Assembly (NCBI GenBank): GCA_021161545.1
Contig: JAGHAJ010000132.1
Span: 1 to 5,766 of the forward strand
From: Synergistota bacterium
Lineage (GTDB): Bacteria; Synergistota; JAGHAJ01
Direction of reading: 5' to 3'
DNA: 5,766 bases
The translations under genes were made by a program, and so were the position numbers. Below the pieces are notes generated by a model. It was not told the origin of the DNA. It saw nothing but the letters and a program-made list of their open reading frames with translations, and searched no databases. Positions within the stretch are counted from its first letter, which is position 1, and each line of letters begins with the position of its first letter. Shown piece by piece: positions 1 through 5,766 of this stretch.

Positions 1-7
1 GTTTGAT

Positions 8-14
8 AGAGGTG
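8..14 (+). promoter_or_regulatory. Ribosome binding site of mutL (AGAGGTG)
   Basis: AGAGGTG pairs well with the 3' end of 16S rRNA and lies 7 nt before the TTG at 22. This spacing, together with the MutL family N-terminus beginning right at this codon, settles the TTG start although no ATG is available there. Confidence 0.75.
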
Positions 15-21
15 TTTCTGC

Positions 22-1698
22 TTGAAGATACACGAGTTGGACAAAGATGTTGTGGATAAGATTGCAGCTGGAGAAGTTGTTGAAGGTCCTTACTCTGTTG
101 TGAGGGAACTGGTTGAGAATTCCATAGATGCGGGTTCTGATAAAATAGTTGTTAGGATATACTCTGGTGGAAAGGAACGTATAGTGGTATCTGATAATGG
201 AGATGGTATCCAGAAGGAGGACTTGCCACTTGCTGTGAGAAGGGATGCCACCAGTAAACTTCGTACGATAGATGATTTGTATACCAGTAGGTTGCTGGGT
301 TTCAGAGGAGAAGCACTTGCGAGTATTGGTACTGTTTCTCACCTTGAATTGTGTTCTTTCTGTGAGGGAGAGGCTTATAAAATAGTGGTTGAGTTTGGTA
401 AAATAGTGGAAGTCAAGCCCTGCTCTTTGGATAGAGGTACTGTTGTAGTGGTAGAAAGTCTTTTTTCCAACTTGCCAGCAAGAATGAAGTTTTTGAAATC
501 TGCTCAGTCTGAAGGGAAGAAGGTTGCTTCTGTAATGGCGTCTTACATACTTGGTTTTCCTTCTATATCTTTTGATTTTTGGTCAGACGATAGGAGGGTT
601 TATAGCAGCAATAAGGATACAGATATGTATGACACGTGGGTGTCTGTTTTTGGAAAGAATGTAGCTGATAAGCTTGAACTCATAGAGCGGCAAGAGTATG
701 AGAGAAGGATTATGGCTGTTGTATCTTCTCCTTATTTGGAGAGACATAGGCCCTATGCCTCTTTTATGGTTAATGGGCACCCCGTCAGAAGTGGCTTACT
801 GGGAAAAGCCTTGAGTGATGCTTATACTGGATACCTTCCACCTGGGTGGGCTTTTGTATCGTTTGTCAGGGTAGATGTGCCGCCTTCTGAGCTTGATTTT
901 AATGTTCATCCTGCTAAATGGGAGATCAGATTCAAGAATGAGTCTGCTGTGTACAGGTTTGTCTATGGTGTGGTTCGTGATGCGTTAAGTAAAATGGTTC
1001 TCCCTGAAGGTATAGTTGTGAATAAGGATTTGGAAGTGAAGAAGGATACCTATGTGAAACGCGATATGGAGTATGCAGGTGAGTATGCTCCGAAAGGATG
1101 GGAGGTTAAGGAGTCCATTTCTCTGTTTGGTTTGGATGCTGAAAGGGAGTTTAGAGTCCTGGGACAGATATGGAATACATACATATTGGTGGAAAAGGGT
1201 GACTACTTTTACATAGTAGACCAGCATGTGGCTTCCGAAAAGATCATATTTGAGAAGCTACTTTTGTCAATTGAGAGTGGGAGAGTAGATAGACAGAGAT
1301 TGATGTTTCCAAAGGTAGTGGATGCGAGATTGGACCCTGAGTATAGGGAAATGTTGGAAAAGTGTGGTTTTGAGATAGAAGATTTTGGTGAGAATCGTTT
1401 TATCATAAGGGCAGTGCCTTCTGTTATACAGGCCTATAGGGATGTACCTATTGATGCTCTGGTAAAAGAAGCAATGGCAGGAACTACAGATGTGAACACC
1501 TCTCCTTTGCATGCTTTGATTTCTTCTATTGCTTGTAGGTCTGCAATAAAAGCTGGTAAAGAACTCTCATTACAAGAACAGGAAGCTTTACTAAAGAAGT
1601 TGTTTGCTCTGGAAGATTTTCTTTTCTGTCCGCATGGAAGGCCTATTATCCTTGAGTTTAAGAGGGATAGAATTGAGGAGATGTTTAAAAGAAAATGA
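22..1698 (+). CDS. mutL: DNA mismatch repair protein MutL, endonuclease type
   Basis: MutL couples mismatch recognition by MutS to strand incision. The N-terminal GHKL ATPase is clear: catalytic E29 and N33 in the ELVENSIDAG motif, DNGDGI at 58-63, ATSKL at 76-80 and GFRGEAL at 93-99. A short linker (about 334-376) leads to a C-terminal domain carrying the metal-dependent nicking endonuclease signature DQHV-x2-E-x4-E (400-411), ACR at 504-506 and CPHGRP at 536-541. MutL proteins of this type occur in bacteria lacking MutH. QRLMFP at 425-430 fits the sliding-clamp binding motif (compare QEMIVP of Bacillus MutL). At 558 residues it is shorter than many MutL proteins, mainly in the linker. The start is TTG with a good ribosome binding site. 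The stop overlaps the miaA start (ATGA), implying coupled translation. Family assignment is near certain; clamp binding is inferred from the motif. Confidence 0.98.
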   Translation: MKIHELDKDVVDKIAAGEVVEGPYSVVRELVENSIDAGSDKIVVRIYSGGKERIVVSDNGDGIQKEDLPLAVRRDATSKLRTIDDLYTSRLLGFRGEALASIGTVSHLELCSFCEGEAYKIVVEFGKIVEVKPCSLDRGTVVVVESLFSNLPARMKFLKSAQSEGKKVASVMASYILGFPSISFDFWSDDRRVYSSNKDTDMYDTWVSVFGKNVADKLELIERQEYERRIMAVVSSPYLERHRPYASFMVNGHPVRSGLLGKALSDAYTGYLPPGWAFVSFVRVDVPPSELDFNVHPAKWEIRFKNESAVYRFVYGVVRDALSKMVLPEGIVVNKDLEVKKDTYVKRDMEYAGEYAPKGWEVKESISLFGLDAEREFRVLGQIWNTYILVEKGDYFYIVDQHVASEKIIFEKLLLSIESGRVDRQRLMFPKVVDARLDPEYREMLEKCGFEIEDFGENRFIIRAVPSVIQAYRDVPIDALVKEAMAGTTDVNTSPLHALISSIACRSAIKAGKELSLQEQEALLKKLFALEDFLFCPHGRPIILEFKRDRIEEMFKRK

Positions 1699-2627
1699 AG
1701 GGTAAGGTCATAATACTTACTGGGCCTACGGCTGTTGGTAAGACCGATATTGCAATAGAGGTAGCAGAGAGGTTGGATACAGAAATTGTATCTGCTGATT
1801 CACGGCAGATTTACAGATACATGGATATAGGAACTGCAAAGCCGACTCCCGAGCAGCGTAGTAGGGTATTTCACCATCTTATAGATATAGTCTATCCTGA
1901 TGAGTACTATACAGTTGCAGATTATAAGAGAGATGCTTATTCTGTGGTAGATGCACTTTTGCGGAAGGGGAAAGTGCCTTTTATAGTAGGAGGTAGTGTT
2001 CTTTATATCATGGTATTTCTTAGAGGGTGGCCGTTTGATGGGGTTGGTAGTAATCATCATCTAAGAAGGGAACTTGATAGAGAATTAGAAAGGCATGGTA
2101 AATTCTATCTTTACGAAAGGTTAAAAGAGGTTGACCCAGATACGGCGAGCAGACTTCACCCTGAAGATGTGTATAGAGTTAAGAGAGCACTGGAGGTATT
2201 TCTGATTTCAGGAAAGAGCATAAGGGAGTGGCAAAAGGATACCCATCAGGCTTATAAGGATATTCTCTGCCTGGGGTTGGCGATGGATAGAGAGAGGCTT
2301 TACAGAAGGATAAATGCGAGAGTAGATAAGATGTTTTGCAATGGTTTTGTAGATGAGGTAAAATATCTTCTGGATAGCGGTTATTCAACAGAATTGCCCT
2401 CTATGAAGGGAATAGGGTACAAGGAGGTCTGCGATTATCTTAGTGGTAAGATAGATTTGCAGAGAACCAAGGCTTTGATGAAGCAGAGGACAAGAAATTT
2501 TGCTAAGAGACAATTTACGTGGTTTAGGCAGATTACTGGAATTGTGTGGTATAATCTTTCTGGTGGGGATAAAGTCGATATTATAAGGGATATGCTAAGG
2601 AATGTGCGGGCGTTTCGGGAAAGTTAA
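1695..2627 (+). CDS. miaA: tRNA dimethylallyltransferase MiaA
   Basis: MiaA transfers the dimethylallyl group of DMAPP to N6 of adenosine 37 in tRNAs reading UNN codons, the first step towards ms2i6A. The 310-residue length is typical. Visible motifs are the P-loop GPTAVGKT (10-17), the DSRQIY loop with catalytic D35 (35-40), FHHLID (59-64), GGSVLY (99-104) where many homologues have GGTGLY, RVKRALEVF in the middle, and the C-terminal TRNFAKRQFTWFR block (266-278) typical of the family. The ATG overlaps the mutL stop by 4 nt. The nearest purine-rich sequence (GAGGAG, 1675-1680) is 14 nt away, too far for a good binding site, so translation probably depends on ribosomes finishing mutL. Order mutL-miaA is common in bacteria. 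Its substrate is a product of IspH, encoded two genes downstream. Confidence 0.98.
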   Translation: MKGKVIILTGPTAVGKTDIAIEVAERLDTEIVSADSRQIYRYMDIGTAKPTPEQRSRVFHHLIDIVYPDEYYTVADYKRDAYSVVDALLRKGKVPFIVGGSVLYIMVFLRGWPFDGVGSNHHLRRELDRELERHGKFYLYERLKEVDPDTASRLHPEDVYRVKRALEVFLISGKSIREWQKDTHQAYKDILCLGLAMDRERLYRRINARVDKMFCNGFVDEVKYLLDSGYSTELPSMKGIGYKEVCDYLSGKIDLQRTKALMKQRTRNFAKRQFTWFRQITGIVWYNLSGGDKVDIIRDMLRNVRAFRES

Positions 2628-2642
2628 GTTATTATACCTTTT

Positions 2643-2651
2643 AAGAGGTGG
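2643..2651 (+). promoter_or_regulatory. Strong Shine-Dalgarno overlapping the annotated GTG of the DUF2284 gene
   Basis: AAGAGGTGG contains GAGGTG (2645-2650), a perfect match to the anti-Shine-Dalgarno complement. It covers the GTG at 2648, so that GTG cannot use it as a binding site. The next possible in-frame initiator is ATT at 2657, 6 nt beyond GAGGTG. An in-frame TAA at 2642-2644 rules out any earlier start. Confidence 0.5.
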
Positions 2652-3154
2652 ATGTTATTAGCAAAGAAGGAAGGATACGTAGCTATATCGATATTGCATT
2701 GGATAAAGGTGCTTATGAAGTAGTGGAAATAGGTACGAGGGATATCTTAAGGGAACCGAGGACATATCTTGTATGTATGCGTTGCCCCTACCGGGGGTGG
2801 GTATGTCCTCCTAATATTTTGAAACCATGGGAGTTTTATGCCATATTGGACAGGTATACCCTTCATCTCCTTATTCATGCCCCTTCTGATAGGGTATCAC
2901 ATGAGTCTGCGCTTGCCGTTGAGAAGCAGGCACAAGAGGATGGATTTTATTTTGCGTATGCATTAGGTAACTGTCATTATCTCTGTGATTACCATTGTAA
3001 ATACTTGGATGGTGATGAGTGTCCTTATCCAGAAATGGCGAGACCGTCTATGCAATCCGTGGGAATAGATGTCGTAAGGACTGTGCATGCACTTGGTTTA
3101 CCACTTGAGATAGGCACGCAGAAGGATTGGTATTCCTTGGTTATGTTAGAGTAA
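2648..3154 (+). CDS. DUF2284 family cysteine-rich, predicted metal-binding protein
   Basis: The 168-residue product resembles the DUF2284 (predicted metal-binding, COG5423-like) family: an N-terminal helix of the form YIDIALDKGAYEV, then CMRCPYRGWVCPPN with C43, C46 and C53, a second cluster C109, C113, C117 and C125, and an RPSMQSVGIDV segment (132-142). Seven cysteines in two groups are suitable for an Fe-S cluster or zinc, but the family's biochemical role is unknown to me and no function should be read into it. There is no signal peptide or membrane segment, so it is probably cytoplasmic. The gene follows miaA after 20 nt and ends 1 nt before ispH, so it is cotranscribed with both. The start is uncertain: GTG at 2648 is the only conventional upstream choice but lies inside the Shine-Dalgarno; ATT at 2657 would remove three residues, and TTG at 2699 would cut into the conserved N-terminus. 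Confidence 0.85.
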   Translation: MDVISKEGRIRSYIDIALDKGAYEVVEIGTRDILREPRTYLVCMRCPYRGWVCPPNILKPWEFYAILDRYTLHLLIHAPSDRVSHESALAVEKQAQEDGFYFAYALGNCHYLCDYHCKYLDGDECPYPEMARPSMQSVGIDVVRTVHALGLPLEIGTQKDWYSLVMLE

Positions 3155-3155
3155 A

Positions 3156-4013
3156 ATGTTTAATATAAGAGTAGCTGAAAGTGCTGGATTTTGCTTTGGT
3201 GTGAAGCGGGCCATAAATATTGTTGAGAGGGAGTTGAAGAGGAGCAAACTGGTTTATACTTTTGGTGAAATTATTCATAATAGGTTTGAGGTTGATCGGC
3301 TTGCTTCTATGGGTGTGCAAGTGGTGAATAGGGTTGATGATATCAAAAAAGGCGATGTAGTTGTAATAAGGGCACATGGTATACCTTTCACAGAGGAACG
3401 GCAATTGAAGATGAAAGGAGCAAGGGTCGTTGATGCTACATGTCCGCTGGTGAAGGATGTACAGCAGAGAGCAAGAATGCTCAGAGATGAAGGGTATCAG
3501 GTAGTGGTATTTGGTAATCGGGAGCACCCAGAGGTAAAGGCGATAGTGGACTATAGCTACGGTTCTGCTATTGTGGTGGCGGGATTAGAGGATGTTGGCG
3601 TGCTTGGTGAGTTTGATAAATTGGGTTTCATTTCCCAAACGACCAAGCCCATGAATGACTTTATAAGTTTAATCCCCATGGTATTTCAACATACCAAGGA
3701 GTTGAGAGTGTTTAATACTGTGTGTCCTGCTACGTTTCAGAGGCAGGATGAAGCCAGGAAACTGGCTAAGTGGGCAGATGTGATGATAGTTGTTGGAGGA
3801 TATAATAGTTCCAACACTACAAATTTAGCACTTATATGTAAGGAGGTGCTTTCGAATACTTATCATGTAGAATCTGAAAGTGATATTGATAGGAGGTGGT
3901 TTTTAGAGGTTAGTAAGGTGGGGGTTACTGCTGGTGCATCGACGCCACAGTGGATGATTAATAGGGTAGTTAAGTTTCTCTTGGATATAGGGGGGAAGAT
4001 GGGGAATGGATAA
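3156..4013 (+). CDS. ispH: 4-hydroxy-3-methylbut-2-enyl diphosphate reductase IspH (LytB)
   Basis: IspH is the cytoplasmic Fe-S enzyme that reductively converts HMBPP to IPP and DMAPP, ending the MEP pathway. The three cluster cysteines are present: C13 in GFCFGVKRA, C96 in DATCPLVKDV and C190 in NTVCPATFQRQ. Substrate-binding and catalytic residues are also visible: H41 in IIHN, H74 in RAHGIP, H124 and E126 in EHPEV, the QTT segment at 161-163, GGYNSSNTTNL (215-225) and the C-terminal GVTAGASTPQW. At 285 residues it is a complete enzyme of normal size. The ATG comes 1 nt after the DUF2284 stop with only a weak upstream AGAG, so coupled translation is likely. The last 8 nt overlap the S1 gene in another frame. 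In some Clostridia IspH and S1 form one polypeptide; here they are separate. Confidence 0.98.
   Translation: MFNIRVAESAGFCFGVKRAINIVERELKRSKLVYTFGEIIHNRFEVDRLASMGVQVVNRVDDIKKGDVVVIRAHGIPFTEERQLKMKGARVVDATCPLVKDVQQRARMLRDEGYQVVVFGNREHPEVKAIVDYSYGSAIVVAGLEDVGVLGEFDKLGFISQTTKPMNDFISLIPMVFQHTKELRVFNTVCPATFQRQDEARKLAKWADVMIVVGGYNSSNTTNLALICKEVLSNTYHVESESDIDRRWFLEVSKVGVTAGASTPQWMINRVVKFLLDIGGKMGNG
3990..3995 (+). other. G6 run in the ispH-S1 junction
   Basis: Six consecutive G bases cover two GGG codons of ispH close to its end. The run lies 10 nt before the S1 start and may serve as its purine-rich ribosome binding site. The S1 reading frame is open from 3991, immediately after a TAG at 3988-3990, so a +1 shift on this run would join the two products. 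That shift is only a possibility; nothing in the sequence proves it occurs. Confidence 0.4.
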
Positions 4014-5385
4014 TTTTGATGTTAAGCATATTCGTAAAGGAGAAGTAGTGGAAGGTAAAGTAATAGAGGCTCAAGATGGTGGATTTTTAGTGGATATTGG
4101 TTATAAGGTTGAGGGCTTCATACCTTCTAATGAGGCAGGTGATGGCTTGAAGGAAGGTGATGTGATTAGAGCTGAAGTTTTAAAGGTATACGAGGATGAC
4201 GAGAAACCCGTGCTTCTGTCTAAAAAGAGGGCTGATAAGAAGAAGGCATTGGAAGATATTGAACGTGCTTATAAAGAATGCAGCACTGTTATGGTGAAAG
4301 GTGTAAAAAGCGTTAAAGGAGGGTTACTCGTTGACATTTCAGGTGTGGAAGGCTTTGTTCCGTATTCACACTTAGAGTTGGAGGGCAAGAAACCCCGTGT
4401 GAGTGAGTTTATAGGAAAGGAATTTAGTGTTAAGGTGAAGGAGTTTAAAAATAAGGGACGTAAACTTGTTATGTCGAGGAAAGAGGCGTTAGAAGAGGAA
4501 CTGCAACAGGCGAAGGAGAGGTTCTTCTCTACAATTGAAGAAGGTGCTATAATAGAAGGGAAGGTCTCTGGTGTGACTGATTTTGGAGTGTTTTTGGACC
4601 TTGGAGCAATCGAGGGGTTGGTGCATATCTCCGAGGCATCTTGGCGTAAAGATCCGGATCTCCATAAGCTCTTTAAGAAAGGACAGGTAGTTAAGGCAAA
4701 GGTTATAAGGCTCAGTCCGGGGGAGGGAAGGGTTAGACTCAGTATCAAACAGCTTATACCAGACCCGTGGAATGATGTGGGAGAGCGCTTTAAGGTAGGG
4801 GAAATTGTAGAAGGTGAAGTAACGAAGATAAAGAATTTTGGTGCGTTTGTTGCCGTTGATGAAAATATAGAAGGACTCATTCACATAAAAGATATAAGTT
4901 GGGAAAGGGTAGATAATATCCACGATGTTTTGAAAGAGGGGGAAAAAATAAAGGTAAAGATATTGGAGGTCAATCCTGCAGAAAAGAGGCTGTATTTAGG
5001 TAGGAAACAGGTAAACGATCCCTGGAATAATGTAGAGGAGGAGTTTAAGAAAGGCGAAATAGTGGAAGGAAGGGTTTCGCGGATAGAGAAATTTGGAGCT
5101 TTTGTGGAGTTGAAGAAAGGTGTAGAAGGACTTGTGCATATATCTAACATAAGCAGAGAGCATATTCAGACACCATCAGAGAAGGTAAAGGTAGGAGATA
5201 TGGTTAAGGTAAAGATACTGGATGTTGATGGAAGTAGTAGAAAGATACGCCTTAGCATTAAGGATGCGGAGGAAAAGTCAGAAAGGGTTACCAGAGATGA
5301 GAATGCGAAGATGAAATTAGGTGATGAAGAGCCCTCTTTTACTGTAGGGGACCGATATAAGGAAATCCTTTCGAATATAAGGTGA
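4006..5385 (+). CDS. rpsA: Ribosomal protein S1 homologue with five S1 domains
   Basis: This 459-residue protein consists almost wholly of S1 (OB-fold) RNA-binding domains: D1 about 10-74, D2 about 92-158, D3 about 178-248, D4 about 263-334 and D5 about 348-419. D3-D5 carry the FGxF and EGLxHI core motifs (F193-F196, F278-F281, F363-F366); D1 and D2 have divergent GGFLVDI and GGLLVDI equivalents, as is usual for the first S1 domains. DPWN linkers stand at 253 and 338. E. coli S1 has six domains and Bacillus-type homologues four, so five is intermediate. The last 40 residues are charged and probably flexible. It probably binds mRNA and helps translation initiation, although S1 homologues in some Gram-positives are not stable ribosome components. 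The ATG overlaps ispH by 8 nt, after a G-rich stretch. Confidence 0.95.
   Translation: MDNFDVKHIRKGEVVEGKVIEAQDGGFLVDIGYKVEGFIPSNEAGDGLKEGDVIRAEVLKVYEDDEKPVLLSKKRADKKKALEDIERAYKECSTVMVKGVKSVKGGLLVDISGVEGFVPYSHLELEGKKPRVSEFIGKEFSVKVKEFKNKGRKLVMSRKEALEEELQQAKERFFSTIEEGAIIEGKVSGVTDFGVFLDLGAIEGLVHISEASWRKDPDLHKLFKKGQVVKAKVIRLSPGEGRVRLSIKQLIPDPWNDVGERFKVGEIVEGEVTKIKNFGAFVAVDENIEGLIHIKDISWERVDNIHDVLKEGEKIKVKILEVNPAEKRLYLGRKQVNDPWNNVEEEFKKGEIVEGRVSRIEKFGAFVELKKGVEGLVHISNISREHIQTPSEKVKVGDMVKVKILDVDGSSRKIRLSIKDAEEKSERVTRDENAKMKLGDEEPSFTVGDRYKEILSNIR
4537..5271 (+). repeat. Three tandem S1-domain units, period about 255 bp
   Basis: Within the S1 gene, units start at 4537, 4792 and 5047, exactly 85 codons apart as judged by the G-x-I-x-EG motif and the FG pair (residues 193, 278, 363). 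The DPWN linkers at 4762 and 5017 are also 255 nt apart. Protein similarity is obvious, but the DNA of the copies has diverged, so this is an old domain duplication and not a recent DNA repeat. Confidence 0.85.
5379..5384 (+). promoter_or_regulatory. Ribosome binding site of def, inside the end of the S1 gene
   Basis: AAGGTG lies 7 nt before the TTG at 5392 and contains the first two bases of the S1 stop codon (TGA, 5383-5385). It supports the TTG as the start of def, with the same 7-nt spacing as at mutL. Ribosomes ending S1 translation would sit on this site, so the two genes are probably coupled. Confidence 0.7.
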
Positions 5386-5391
5386 TGAGAC

Positions 5392-5766
5392 TTGGTCAGA
5401 GATATAAAGATTTTAGGAAGCAAGGTCCTCCGAGGGATTTCTGAGAAAGTGGAAGAAGTTGGAGATGAAGAGTTAGAGCTCATACAGGATATGATAGATA
5501 CGATGAGGGTAAACAATGGGGTGGGTTTGGCTGCCCCGCAGATTGGTGTGTTGAAAAGGATAGTAGTAGTTGAGTTTGAGGATAGACTATTTACCATGAT
5601 AAATCCCGAAATATTGGAATACTTTGGAGATAAACTTGCGGATAAGGAAGGGTGTTTGAGTGTACCTACTATATTTGAAAATGTTTCCAGGGATGAAGGG
5701 GTAGTTGTGAGCTGGGTTGATAGGGATGGCAAAGAGCATGTGATAAAAGCTCGAGGGTTCCTTGCA
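5392..5766 (+). CDS. def: Peptide deformylase, N-terminal 125 codons (cut by window edge)
   Basis: Peptide deformylase removes the formyl group from the initiator methionine of nascent proteins. Two of the three family motifs are present: GVGLAAPQIG (43-52) and EGCLSVP (86-92), whose C88 ligates the catalytic metal. The third motif, HExxDH, should lie just past the window; the last visible residues, ARGFLA, match the stretch that usually precedes it. INPEI at 70-74 is also characteristic. The N-terminus VRDIKILGSKVLR fits the family when read from TTG at 5392, which has a good binding site. The frame is open to the last base, so the truncation comes from the window. It follows the S1 gene after 6 nt and probably belongs to the same transcript, joining another translation-related function to the operon. 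Confidence 0.96.
   Translation, partial: MVRDIKILGSKVLRGISEKVEEVGDEELELIQDMIDTMRVNNGVGLAAPQIGVLKRIVVVEFEDRLFTMINPEILEYFGDKLADKEGCLSVPTIFENVSRDEGVVVSWVDRDGKEHVIKARGFLA

Noticed and set aside
2-25. Possible end of an upstream gene (frame 2, ending TGA at 23-25, overlapping the mutL TTG)
   Set aside because: Seven codons cannot identify a gene, and frame 1 also ends plausibly with TGA-TAG at 4-9. An upstream mutS is likely from general gene order but is not shown by this window.
1975-2010. MiaA GGSVLY in place of GGTGLY as a sign of loss of function
   Set aside because: The position is variable in active enzymes (E. coli has GGTMLY), Ser keeps the hydroxyl, and all other motifs are intact.
2652-2723. 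23-codon frame beginning ATG at 2652, overlapping the DUF2284 start
   Set aside because: The ATG is only 1 nt after GAGGTG, too close for good initiation, and the peptide has no recognisable features. It could act as a decoy for start-codon calling.
3141-3527. 128-codon open frame on the - strand over the start of ispH
   Set aside because: It is fully antisense to conserved IspH motifs including C13 and C96, with no family signature of its own.
4269-4880. 203-codon open frame on the - strand inside the S1 gene
   Set aside because: It is antisense to a strongly conserved S1 coding region, has a low-complexity Ser/Thr/Pro-rich translation with no family motifs, and is expected from purine-rich coding DNA that leaves few stops on the other strand.
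5385-5444. 19-codon frame from ATG at 5385 overlapping the S1 stop as ATGA
   Set aside because: The ATGA overlap looks like coupling, but the frame closes quickly and the conserved deformylase frame begins at TTG 5392 with better spacing.
5166-5732. 188-codon open frame on the - strand across the S1-def junction
   Set aside because: It spans two confidently identified + strand genes and their junction, its translation is Ser/Thr/Pro-rich, and it shows no recognisable domain.

Overview
The window is a compact run of housekeeping genes, all on the + strand: mutL (mismatch repair), miaA (tRNA A37 prenylation), a small cysteine-rich DUF2284-type protein, ispH (last step of the MEP isoprenoid pathway), an S1-domain protein of the rpsA family, and the first 125 codons of def (peptide deformylase), which runs off the right edge. 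Almost every base is coding. Genes overlap or nearly touch: mutL/miaA by ATGA, DUF2284 to ispH with 1 nt between, ispH/S1 by 8 nt, and S1 to def with 6 nt between. The widest gap, 20 nt, lies between miaA and the DUF2284 gene. I see no terminator, tRNA, rRNA, CRISPR array, insertion sequence or clear promoter, so this reads as the interior of one polycistronic operon.

The organism is a bacterium. MEP-pathway IspH, MiaA, peptide deformylase and an endonuclease-type MutL (the kind found in bacteria without MutH) exclude archaea and argue against close relatives of E. coli. By eye the G+C is in the low to mid 40s percent. Arginine is mostly AGA/AGG, ATA is common for isoleucine, TTG and GTG starts are used, and G greatly outnumbers C on the coding strand. 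These traits, and the ispH-S1 neighbourhood known from Clostridia, suggest a thermophilic anaerobic lineage, either clostridial or a deep-branching group such as Thermotogota or Coprothermobacterota. This placement is inference only.

The genes fit together. IspH makes IPP and DMAPP, and MiaA two genes upstream uses DMAPP to modify tRNA. The S1 protein and deformylase act in translation initiation and nascent-chain processing. MutL probably belongs to a mutS-mutL pair whose mutS would lie to the left, outside the window. The DUF2284 protein is the only member of unknown function; its seven cysteines suggest metal or Fe-S binding.

The points most worth a second look are: (1) the DUF2284 start, where the Shine-Dalgarno sequence lies on top of the only ordinary start codon and an in-frame ATT is at ideal spacing; (2) the DUF2284 gene sitting between a DMAPP consumer and a DMAPP producer; (3) the ispH-S1 junction, two separate genes with an 8-nt overlap and a G6 run, where some Clostridia have a fused protein; and (4) an S1 protein with five domains, the last three on an almost exact 85-codon period. 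I found no evidence for a wholly new defence or mobile system here.
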